This document shows positions 1 to 5,300 of a DNA stretch of 11,346 nt, in pieces; the stretch's first letter is position 1, and each line of letters starts with the position of its first letter. This DNA comes from CAZCZY01 sp964503525 (GTDB taxonomy: Bacteria > Patescibacteriota > JAUYIX01): positions 1 to 11,346 of the forward strand of contig CAZCZY010000035.1 of the NCBI GenBank assembly GCA_964503525.1, in the 5' to 3' direction. The notes beneath the pieces were generated by a model. That model saw only the letters and a program-made list of their open reading frames with translations. It did no database searches and was not told the DNA's origin. A program made the translations under genes and the position numbers.

Positions 1-1
1 T

Positions 2-916
2 GCAGTTGAGGCGGCACCCTCAAAGGAGGCCGATGCAGACTTAAAAAGCGACTTGTCCTCAAGGACAGCAGATTTGCAAAAAAACGTCGAGGCTCATGAG
101 TTTGAATTACTCCTGGGCGGCCCCTATGACGCCAACAATGCAATTATAGCCATTCATGCGGGGACTGGTGGTGTCGACGCCATGGATTGGGCAGAAATGC
201 TGCTGCGCATGTATCTGCGCTTTGCTGAGCATCAGGGTTTTAAGGCAAGCATTATCGACACTTCGCGTGGCGAAGAAGCTGGAATCAAGTCCGCAACCAT
301 CGATATCCACGGACCATATGCATACGGGTATTTAAAATCAGAATTTGGCGTGCACCGACTGGTGAGACAGTCGCCCTTTAATGCTGATCAGTTACGGCAA
401 ACAAGTTTTGCGCTCGTTGAGGTCCTGCCAGAAATTGCCGAAGCACAGGGTGTTTCAATCAGTCCCGACGATCTCAAGATTGACATGTACCGGGCGGGTG
501 GCGCGGGTGGTCAAAATGTAAACAAAACATCCACTGCGATCCGTATTACGCATATCCCGACAGGCACGGTTGTTACTAGCCAATCTGAGCGCAGTCAAGT
601 CCAAAATCGGGCCAATGCGATGCGAGTCTTGCAATCCAAGCTTACGATGTTACGCGAACAGGCCCGTGAGGCTGAGAAGCGAAAGTTACGGGGTTCGTAC
701 CAGAGTGCGGAATGGGGTAATCAGATCCGGTCATACGTGATCCACCCCTATCAGCTGGTAAAAGATCATCGGACGGGCGTTGAGACGGGTAACGCAAAGG
801 CGGTTCTGGACGGAAAACTTATGCCGTTTATGGAAGGCTACTTAAATTGGCGTGCTGCGTGCGAAGTTGATCTAAATAAGCGTCCCAACAAGCCGCATGG
901 ACATAAAGAGGTTTAA
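2..916 (+). CDS. prfB: Peptide chain release factor 2 (5'-partial)
   Basis: RF2 recognises UAA and UGA stop codons on the ribosome and triggers peptide release. The frame stays open to the first base of the window, so the true start lies outside; the TTG at 53 is not a credible start. Counting residues from base 53, the RF2 codon-recognition tripeptide SPF is at 107-109 within VHRLVRQSPF, and the catalytic GGQ is at 152-154 (bases 506-514) within AGGAGGQNVNKTSTAIRITH. The C-terminal SYVIHPYQLVKDHRTGVET block also matches the family. SPF, rather than the RF1 PxT motif, separates it from prfA. The programmed frameshift that many prfB genes carry near codon 25 would lie upstream and cannot be judged. 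It stops with TAA and runs into a bidirectional terminator. RF2 is consistent with UGA being a stop in this organism. Confidence 0.97.
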   Translation, partial: AVEAAPSKEADADLKSDLSSRTADLQKNVEAHEFELLLGGPYDANNAIIAIHAGTGGVDAMDWAEMLLRMYLRFAEHQGFKASIIDTSRGEEAGIKSATIDIHGPYAYGYLKSEFGVHRLVRQSPFNADQLRQTSFALVEVLPEIAEAQGVSISPDDLKIDMYRAGGAGGQNVNKTSTAIRITHIPTGTVVTSQSERSQVQNRANAMRVLQSKLTMLREQAREAEKRKLRGSYQSAEWGNQIRSYVIHPYQLVKDHRTGVETGNAKAVLDGKLMPFMEGYLNWRAACEVDLNKRPNKPHGHKEV

Positions 917-922
917 CAACGA

Positions 923-952
923 GTTTTAGCGGGAGCATGTTTACGCTAAAAC
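923..952. repeat. 9-bp perfect inverted repeat beside the terminator
   Basis: GTTTTAGCG (923-931) and CGCTAAAAC (944-952) are exact reverse complements around a 12-base loop. It starts 6 bases after the prfB stop and abuts the A-tract of the intrinsic terminator at 953-983. No T-run of its own follows on either strand. It may protect the 3' end of the prfB transcript or form a tandem stem with the terminator; the function is inference. Confidence 0.7.
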
Positions 953-983
953 AAAAAACCCGCGAAGATCGCGGGTTTTTTTT
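953..983. terminator. Bidirectional intrinsic terminator between prfB and the membrane-protein gene
   Basis: CCCGCGA (959-965) pairs with TCGCGGG (969-975) around a 3-base loop. Six A precede the stem (953-958) and eight T follow it (976-983), so it works as an intrinsic terminator on both strands. It sits between convergent genes: prfB (stop at 916, + strand) and the membrane protein (stop at 1014, - strand). Confidence 0.93.
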
Positions 984-1013
984 ACTTTTCTAACTTATCA
1001 AAAACTTTGTGCC

Positions 1014-1601
1014 TTACTTCGTTGGAGGCATTGGAGGCTGGCCACCCATTTGCCCTTGGCCACCCATCGGACCAGATGGCTTGGAAAAGCCACCAGCAAC
1101 GGCAAACCCGATCATCGCTACTAGTAGACCACCAATTGCGCCGCCGATTATTGCATAGATTAGGCCCATAAATGCCAGCGCTGTCACGCTGGGTCCAAGG
1201 GTTACCCCGAATACACCGATGCCAGAGAAAATTGTTCGGTACACAATCAAGAAGTACAGCATGCGGAAAATACCAGAAATCACACCATAAATAACTCCGA
1301 GAACGCCACCACCGATTAAGACGTCCTTAAGTTCGCCCTTTTTCATCTTGGCAAACTGATAGCCCCACCAGAAAAAGACAAATGTTGCGTAGAGCCACAC
1401 AAGCCAACCGAGCACCGAGAAGATGCCAGAAAGGCCTGGAATGAGCGTAAGTGCACCGACAACTACCGTGGCAATCAATAGCCACATGTAATATTTTTTC
1501 TGAAAACCGATATATTGGCCGATACTCATTTTGCCGCCAATTTTTTTGCCCATCATTTGGCCCGTTGGCCCTGAGGTCATCATTTTATCCATATTGTCCA
1601 T
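1014..1601 (-). CDS. Hypothetical polytopic membrane protein with Gly/Pro/Met-rich C-terminal tail
   Basis: I do not recognise the family. The 195-residue protein begins with a Met-rich, polar segment (1-30) and has hydrophobic segments at about 38-56, 61-81, 94-122 and 137-170; the last two are long enough to hold more than one helix, so four to six membrane passes are possible. The third stretch contains glycine-rich packing (LIGGGVLGVIYGVISG). The tail (173-195) is rich in Gly, Pro, Gln and Met with MGGQ repeated. The ATG at 1601 has an SD AGGAG (complement of 1607-1611) five bases upstream, which favours it over the Met codons at positions 4, 7 and 8. A good promoter lies at 1656-1685. 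The gene is oriented against prfB and ftsE and separates two genes that are often adjacent. No function is assigned. Confidence 0.85.
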   Translation of the reverse strand: MDNMDKMMTSGPTGQMMGKKIGGKMSIGQYIGFQKKYYMWLLIATVVVGALTLIPGLSGIFSVLGWLVWLYATFVFFWWGYQFAKMKKGELKDVLIGGGVLGVIYGVISGIFRMLYFLIVYRTIFSGIGVFGVTLGPSVTALAFMGLIYAIIGGAIGGLLVAMIGFAVAGGFSKPSGPMGGQGQMGGQPPMPPTK

Positions 1602-1627
1602 AGAAACTCCTGATTAAATAATTAGAG

Positions 1628-1640
1628 CCCCTAATTGGGG
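1628..1640. repeat. CCCC/GGGG inverted repeat in the leader of the membrane-protein gene
   Basis: CCCC (1628-1631) and GGGG (1637-1640) flank TAATT. On the minus strand this falls between the predicted transcription start (about 1649) and the SD (1607-1611), so it could form a small hairpin in the 5' leader. Any regulatory role is inference. Confidence 0.45.
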
Positions 1641-1655
1641 AAGTTACTTATCCAC

Positions 1656-1685
1656 ATGATAGTGCTCGTAGCCTAGCCATGTCAA
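1656..1685 (-). promoter_or_regulatory. Sigma-70-type promoter for the membrane-protein gene
   Basis: On the minus strand there is a perfect -35 TTGACA (complement of 1680-1685), an 18-base spacer and -10 TATCAT (complement of 1656-1661; five of six consensus bases). The predicted start near 1649 gives a leader of about 48 bases carrying the SD. This is the best-matching promoter in the window. Confidence 0.65.
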
Positions 1686-1723
1686 ACGCTATTTGGGAAA
1701 TCGACGTGCATAAATTACCGAGC

Positions 1724-1752
1724 GCGACAGGTTGCTTTTTTTTGGCTATAGT
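1724..1752 (+). promoter_or_regulatory. Probable promoter for ftsEX
   Basis: GCGACA (1724-1729, four of six -35 bases), a 17-base spacer containing a T-run, and TATAGT (1747-1752, five of six -10 bases) precede ftsE. The predicted transcription start near 1759 would leave only about 11 bases before the ATG at 1770, and no SD is present there. Confidence 0.45.
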
Positions 1753-1769
1753 AAGTGCCAAATTAATAC

Positions 1770-2453
1770 ATGATCGTCCTCAGCAACGTTTCAATGGTAT
1801 ATCCACCAAATGTGGTGGCGCTCGATAATGTTTCGCTCACCATTGAGACGGGAGAGTTTGTTTCTTTTGTTGGGATGAGTGGTACCGGTAAATCGACGCT
1901 GGTACGCTTGTTAATTGCAGAAGAGAGACCTACTCAAGGAGAGATCCACGTGGATGATTGGATTGTTAATCGCATTTCTCGTCGACATATTCCGTATTAC
2001 CGACGCCAGATTGGCGTTGTTTTTCAAGACTTTAAGTTACTCGAGCGTAAAACTGTTTTTGAAAATGTTGCCTTTGCCATGGAAGTTTCTGGAAATGATC
2101 CGCAAAAAAAGATCCGCGATAAAGTTTTGGAAACACTGGATGTGGTTGGGCTACGTGATCGACGTGACAATTTTCCAAACCAATTATCTGGCGGCGAACA
2201 ACAGCGCGTCGCGATTGCGCGCTCGCTCATTCATAATCCTAAATTACTTATTGCCGACGAACCAACGGGCAACCTCGACATGATCAATGCTAAAGAAGTA
2301 ATTCAGTTGTTGGAGCGAATAAATGCGGCCGGCACGACGGTGCTCATGGTGACGCATAACGCTGATATCGTGAACGAGCTGCAGCGGCATGTAATAACGA
2401 TGGATGCCGGCCGCGTTGTTCGGGACGAAAAAGAGGGACGGTACTTACTCTAA
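1770..2453 (+). CDS. ftsE: Cell-division ATP-binding protein FtsE
   Basis: FtsE is the cytosolic ATPase of the FtsEX complex, which transmits ATP hydrolysis through FtsX to cell-wall hydrolases at the division site. All ABC ATPase motifs are visible: Walker A GMSGTGKST (35-43), Q-loop Gln86 in VVFQDFKLL, signature LSGGEQ (139-144), Walker B LLIADE (159-164, catalytic Glu164), D-loop NLD (168-170) and H-loop His196 in MVTHN. The 227-residue length matches the family, and the N-terminus MIVLSNVSMVYPP aligns with FtsE starts, supporting the ATG at 1770 although there is no SD. The stop overlaps the ftsX start by one base (TAATG), so the pair is translationally coupled. LolD-type exporters have similar ATPases; the adjacent FtsX settles the assignment. 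Confidence 0.96.
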   Translation: MIVLSNVSMVYPPNVVALDNVSLTIETGEFVSFVGMSGTGKSTLVRLLIAEERPTQGEIHVDDWIVNRISRRHIPYYRRQIGVVFQDFKLLERKTVFENVAFAMEVSGNDPQKKIRDKVLETLDVVGLRDRRDNFPNQLSGGEQQRVAIARSLIHNPKLLIADEPTGNLDMINAKEVIQLLERINAAGTTVLMVTHNADIVNELQRHVITMDAGRVVRDEKEGRYLL

Positions 2454-3376
2454 TGGCTAACACCGGCGTATATCAAGTGCGGCGTATTTTACGCACCGGA
2501 CTCCAAAATTATTGGCGCAATCTTGGATTATCGCTTTCAACGACGTTTGTCACGACACTGACGCTGCTGGCCGTGAGTTCGATCTTGCTGGTCAATTTCT
2601 TATTGAACATTGCGCTACAAAGTCTCGAATCAAAAATAGACATCAGTGTATATTTTCACGAACTGGCATCGGAAGAACAAATCGCGACAGCACGTGCAGA
2701 GATTTCTAACATTCCGGGCGTGACTGATATAAAAATGATCAGTCGCGAGGATGCGCTGGCACAATTTAAGGAAAAACACCTCGACAATACAATCATTGCG
2801 GAATCGCTTTTGGAACTGCAAGACAATCCGCTACAAACAACTTTGGTCCTGTATGCGCAAAATACGGCTGATTATAGTTCGATTAATGAGGCGCTAAAAA
2901 GTAAAGTCGATGGCCAGATAATAGAGCGCGTAAATTTTGATGATAATCGGACAACGATCGAGCGACTCTCGCGGATTTCCCAATGGGCACGAACAGGCGG
3001 CCTCGCAATTGGCATCGCGCTCGGGACGATTGCTTTGTTGGTGGTAGGCAATACGGTCCGGATCACGATTTATTCCCGGCGTGAGGAAGTAGCCATTATG
3101 AAATTAGTGGGTGCGACCAATGGATTTGTGCGGGGGCCATTTCTTGTTGAGGGGTTTTTGTATGGGTTTATAGCAAGTATCGTGACGGTTGCAGTATTGC
3201 AACCAACGTTGCTCTGGGCCTCGCCAAAACTAGAATCTTTTTTTGGAACATCAAGCCAAGTATTTGAATTTGTCCAAAACAATTTGGCGGTCGTCATCGT
3301 CGGGGAGCTTGCCTTGGGAGTCTTGCTCGGTGTCGTATCGAGTTTGTTTGCGGTGCACCGCTACTTGCGAGTGTAA
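2453..3376 (+). CDS. ftsX: Cell-division membrane protein FtsX
   Basis: FtsX is the membrane partner of FtsE. It has an N-terminal cytoplasmic segment, a first helix at about 28-53, an extracytoplasmic domain (about 54-178) expected to contact hydrolases or their activators, and three C-terminal helices at about 183-204, 229-250 and 277-302. The conserved FtsX stretch NTVRITIYSRREEVAIMKLV (200-219), with VGATNGFVRGPFLVEGF after it, is clear. The extracytoplasmic domain begins with the typical IDISVYF and then a helical EEQIATARAEISNIPGV region. The 307-residue length is normal for FtsX. The start overlaps the ftsE stop. No M23 or NlpC/P60 peptidase follows in the window, so the hydrolase partner must be encoded elsewhere. 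Confidence 0.95.
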   Translation: MANTGVYQVRRILRTGLQNYWRNLGLSLSTTFVTTLTLLAVSSILLVNFLLNIALQSLESKIDISVYFHELASEEQIATARAEISNIPGVTDIKMISREDALAQFKEKHLDNTIIAESLLELQDNPLQTTLVLYAQNTADYSSINEALKSKVDGQIIERVNFDDNRTTIERLSRISQWARTGGLAIGIALGTIALLVVGNTVRITIYSRREEVAIMKLVGATNGFVRGPFLVEGFLYGFIASIVTVAVLQPTLLWASPKLESFFGTSSQVFEFVQNNLAVVIVGELALGVLLGVVSSLFAVHRYLRV

Positions 3377-3377
3377 C

Positions 3378-3418
3378 AGGCCTAGCGACTTGCGAACAAA
3401 ATAGTGGCACGCTAGCCT
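3378..3418. repeat. Imperfect inverted repeat between ftsX and the next gene
   Basis: AGGCCTAGCG (3378-3387) and CGCTAGCCT (3410-3418) form nine base pairs with one bulged C around a 22-base loop. No T-run follows, so it is a poor terminator. It flanks a weak promoter candidate, TTGCGA (3390-3395) with TAGCCT (3413-3418) at 17-base spacing, so it could be an operator for the gene at 3449. Both readings are inference. Confidence 0.45.
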
Positions 3419-3436
3419 CCTTGCAGGTCATTGGCC

Positions 3437-3445
3437 GGGAGGTGA
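3437..3445 (+). promoter_or_regulatory. Strong Shine-Dalgarno fixing the GTG start at 3449
   Basis: GGGAGGTGA is close to the full anti-16S complement, with its GGAGG core six bases before GTG. It justifies the GTG start at 3449 and is one of only three convincing SD sites in the window. Confidence 0.8.
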
Positions 3446-3448
3446 TTT

Positions 3449-4237
3449 GTGCTTTTAACAACTAACGCAATCGCGCGTGCAGATTTGCCGACGATTGGCT
3501 TCTGCGTCACGGGTTTTATTCCACAAAATACGGCTTGTCTCGTATCAGGTGGAGAAGACAGCTTTGGTGATTTTGTCGATGGAAGATTCTATTTTCCACT
3601 GAGGGGTGGTTGCCATCCCGATTTATTATGCAAATCGTCAGAGAAGGTTGTCTTTGTCGGCCGTACTCGTTTGCCGCACGATGCTCAACCAGCAGCTCTG
3701 CCTGAGACCGCATGCTGCGAAACCAGGAAGACCCAGCCGATTCGCCTCGTACTTCATAACGTGAGCGCACAGACTTGCCGGATTTGGGAGGTCATGCCGG
3801 TGAGCGAACCTGGCGTTGGCTGGGTTACTCCGCTGCCGTATTGCCAGCCGGGGATTCTGGACGTACTGCCGACCTATGATGCAGCGCAGGTTCGCTCACT
3901 CGTAGAGCCTCATGTTCGCGTACTGCCGGCGGAACTAGTGCGGCATGTGCTGTGGTTTGCCCACGGCGATCACGGTCGTCGTCTACAGTGGTGGACTTTG
4001 GATCCTTCTAGCCTGTCAGAGCAGCTGCAACTTGAGCGCTGTCGCTTTGCGTTTCTGGGAGGCATCCGACATTGGCGTAAAAAGAGCGAACAACTGGGGT
4101 TGTCTGAGCGCTATGGGCGCGATGCGATTATCGGGCTGGTCTTTACCGGCGATGGCGCAACGCTTCGTCTGGTGAAACTTGCACAAACTACAAACGAACG
4201 GACCATCGTCCCGTTCTACAACTTCAGGTATCTCTGA
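3449..4237 (+). CDS. Hypothetical cysteine-rich protein
   Basis: The family is not recognised. The 262-residue product starts at GTG behind a very strong SD. It has no clear signal peptide (the first 12 residues are short and weakly hydrophobic) and no membrane segment, so a cytosolic location is likely. Nine cysteines occur at 19, 30, 55, 61, 89, 90, 110, 132 and 198. Spacings such as CHPDLLC (55-61) could bind metal or form disulfides, but no standard zinc-ribbon pattern is present. The second half has HVLWFAHGDHGRRLQWW (166-182) and a C-terminal GLVFTGDGATLRLVKLAQ segment that looks like beta strands. It ends in TGA before a good terminator, so with its own SD it is probably a single-gene unit. 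TGA stop and strong SD set it apart from its neighbours. Confidence 0.8.
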   Translation: MLLTTNAIARADLPTIGFCVTGFIPQNTACLVSGGEDSFGDFVDGRFYFPLRGGCHPDLLCKSSEKVVFVGRTRLPHDAQPAALPETACCETRKTQPIRLVLHNVSAQTCRIWEVMPVSEPGVGWVTPLPYCQPGILDVLPTYDAAQVRSLVEPHVRVLPAELVRHVLWFAHGDHGRRLQWWTLDPSSLSEQLQLERCRFAFLGGIRHWRKKSEQLGLSERYGRDAIIGLVFTGDGATLRLVKLAQTTNERTIVPFYNFRYL

Positions 4238-4267
4238 GCGCTCCAGTGTTTCTCAAGAGCATCGCTC

Positions 4268-4301
4268 AAACCACGGTTCCCTAAGCCGTGGTTTTTCTTT
4301 T
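4268..4301 (+). terminator. Intrinsic terminator after the cysteine-rich protein gene
   Basis: AAACCACGG (4268-4276) pairs with CCGTGGTTT (4286-4294) around a 9-base loop, and the T-run TTTTTCTTTT covers 4292-4301. It lies 31 bases after the TGA at 4237 and separates that gene from the tRNA. Confidence 0.9.
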
Positions 4302-4303
4302 AC

Positions 4304-4331
4304 GGCAGTAGCATGTTAGTTTTTTACTGCC
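4304..4331. repeat. 7-bp inverted repeat in the tRNA-Gln leader
   Basis: GGCAGTA (4304-4310) and TACTGCC (4325-4331) are exact reverse complements around a 14-base loop, ending one base before the mature tRNA 5' end at 4333. It may be a leader stem read by RNase P or other processing enzymes, or chance. Confidence 0.4.
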
Positions 4332-4332
4332 T

Positions 4333-4406
4333 TGGGGAGTAGCCAAGCGGTAAGGCAGTGGACTCTGAATCCACCATCGAAGGTTCGATCCCTTCCTCCC
4401 CAGCCA
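4333..4406 (+). tRNA. tRNA-Gln, anticodon CUG, CCA encoded
   Basis: A full cloverleaf can be folded by eye. Acceptor TGGGGAG (4333-4339) pairs with CTCCCCA ending at 4402; the D-arm is GCC...GGC; the anticodon stem GTGGA (4358-4362) pairs with TCCAC (4370-4374) around loop CTCTGAA, with anticodon CTG at 4365-4367; the T-arm is GAAGG-TTCGATC-CCTTC. Discriminator G4403 and the encoded CCA (4404-4406) complete it. U1-A72 and G73 are glutamine identity features known from E. coli tRNA-Gln, supporting the assignment. It reads CAG codons. A DUF1801 gene begins 16 bases downstream with no terminator between, so the two may share a transcript. Confidence 0.97.
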
Positions 4407-4422
4407 GAATAATATTTCTTCT

Positions 4423-4785
4423 GTGAAGCGAACAAACTTCAAGACTATCGACCAATACATCAATACTTTTCCAACCAAGGTCCCAGCAACGTTGAGAAAG
4501 TTGCGGCGAACAATTAAGACGGCGGCACCGGCAGCTGTGGAGACTATAAGTTATCAAGTTCCGACTTTTATATTACAAGGTAACCTGGCGCATTTTGCCG
4601 CTTATAAAAACCACATCAGTTTATTTCCGACTCCTTCGGCTATTGTGGCATTTAAAAAACAGTTATTGGACTACAAGCTTGCCAAGGGAATGATCCAGTT
4701 TCCGTTAGGTAAACCACTGCCGCTCCCTTTGATAACTAATATTGTAAAATTTCGCGTTAAAGAAAATCTTGCGCGGCAGAAATAG
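4423..4785 (+). CDS. DUF1801 / YdhG-like family protein
   Basis: The 120-residue protein matches the DUF1801 (YdhG-like) pattern along its length: FKTIDQYINTFP (6-17), LRKLRRTIKTAAP (24-36), ETISYQVPTF (40-49), HISLFPTPSA (64-73), IQFPLGKPLPLPLI (91-104) and VKFRVKEN (108-115). Members are small cytosolic proteins with a frataxin-like fold. Some are annotated as iron chaperones, but the biochemical role is generally unknown and I assign none. The GTG start at 4423 gives the expected N-terminus but has no SD and lies only 16 bases after the tRNA 3' end. The gene is probably co-transcribed with the tRNA or driven by a promoter overlapping it. Stop is TAG. Confidence 0.9.
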   Translation: MKRTNFKTIDQYINTFPTKVPATLRKLRRTIKTAAPAAVETISYQVPTFILQGNLAHFAAYKNHISLFPTPSAIVAFKKQLLDYKLAKGMIQFPLGKPLPLPLITNIVKFRVKENLARQK

Positions 4786-4807
4786 ACTTGAACTTCACAG
4801 GCAGTCG

Positions 4808-4834
4808 GGTTAGATTTGCTGACCGCAGTTTTTT
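4808..4834 (+). terminator. Possible weak terminator after the DUF1801 gene
   Basis: GGTTAG (4808-4813) pairs with CTGACC (4819-4824, one G-T pair) around a 5-base loop, and six T occur at 4829-4834. The 4-base gap between stem and T-run weakens the call. The region up to 4853 must also hold the promoter of the next gene; a weak TTGAAC (4788) / TAGATT (4811) pair with 17-base spacing is the only candidate I see. Confidence 0.3.
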
Positions 4835-4853
4835 GACAATCGTCGGCAAATAA

Positions 4854-4860
4854 AAGGAGG
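4854..4860 (+). promoter_or_regulatory. Strong Shine-Dalgarno for the gene at 4868
   Basis: AAGGAGG, preceded by further A, stands seven bases before the ATG at 4868. Its quality matches the site at 3437-3445 and contrasts with the SD-less starts of most neighbours. Confidence 0.85.
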
Positions 4861-4867
4861 CTCGAAC

Positions 4868-5194
4868 ATGGCGCGGATTATTGATTCCCCGGCTCTTTTT
4901 GGACATGGTGCTGGGTTCAGTACATCCAAACGTCTGGAGTGTGAGCTATGTGGCCACATTTACAACCCCACTGACGACGAGGATTTTGACGATTACGTTC
5001 GTCACGAGATTTTCCTAGGCATGGATGTAGCGGAGTGTTGTTTTGAGAAGGTTGAGGATGAAATCCTTCGTCACATGCCGGAGCTGATTCTCTGGTTTCA
5101 GCGGATTTTGGAAGGTCGGCGCGAACGTCTTACACGGCAAGAGGAAGCTTTGCAGCGTCTGATCGAGGCGCTGTCCAAAACAAAGCCGGCGTGA
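4868..5194 (+). CDS. Small hypothetical protein with CxxC and CC motifs
   Basis: The 108-residue family is not recognised. An N-terminal segment (1-20) leads into CELCG (Cys25, Cys28), an acidic stretch TDDEDFDD (35-42), then ECCFE (Cys57, Cys58), and a helical, charged C-terminus (61-106) that may form a coiled coil (LEGRRERLTRQEEALQRLIE). The two cysteine pairs could form a four-cysteine zinc site, although CC in place of a second CxxC is unusual. It has no signal peptide or membrane segment. The start is secured by a strong SD, and it ends in TGA before a bidirectional terminator, so it looks like a single-gene unit. The CxxC plus helical tail would fit a nucleic-acid or protein-binding adaptor, but that is a guess. 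Confidence 0.82.
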   Translation: MARIIDSPALFGHGAGFSTSKRLECELCGHIYNPTDDEDFDDYVRHEIFLGMDVAECCFEKVEDEILRHMPELILWFQRILEGRRERLTRQEEALQRLIEALSKTKPA

Positions 5195-5242
5195 AAAGTG
5201 CGCGACAATGTCGAGCAGCGCAAAAAAAAGCAGTGAAATAAA

Positions 5243-5275
5243 AAAAACCGCCGAACAAACGTTTTGGCGGTTTTT
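5243..5275. terminator. Bidirectional intrinsic terminator between convergent genes
   Basis: AAAAACCGCC (5243-5252) pairs with GGCGGTTTTT (5266-5275), a 10-bp stem with a 13-base loop. The A-tract continues upstream to about 5239, so it works on both strands. It serves the CxxC gene (stop at 5194, +) and the propeller gene (stop at 5301, -). Confidence 0.92.
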
Positions 5276-5300
5276 CTCGTCGGCGCTTGCTCCGAGCGCG

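Noticed and set aside
53..55. TTG start for prfB
   Set aside because: The frame is open to base 2 and the RF2 N-terminal domain would be missing; the gene simply begins outside the window.
3378..3418. Terminator after ftsX
   Set aside because: The inverted repeat has a 22-base loop and no T-run, so it is listed only as a repeat.
4281..4557. Minus-strand open frames across the tRNA region
   Set aside because: They run antisense through a terminator and the tRNA-Gln gene and show no protein-like features.
4833..4838. TTGACA as -35 for the gene at 4868
   Set aside because: At normal spacing the -10 would fall on the Shine-Dalgarno, and no TATAAT-like sequence is there.
2..5194. Recoded UGA (as in Gracilibacteria or Absconditabacteria)
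   Set aside because: RF2 is encoded here and two genes end naturally in TGA just before good terminators, so UGA is a stop.
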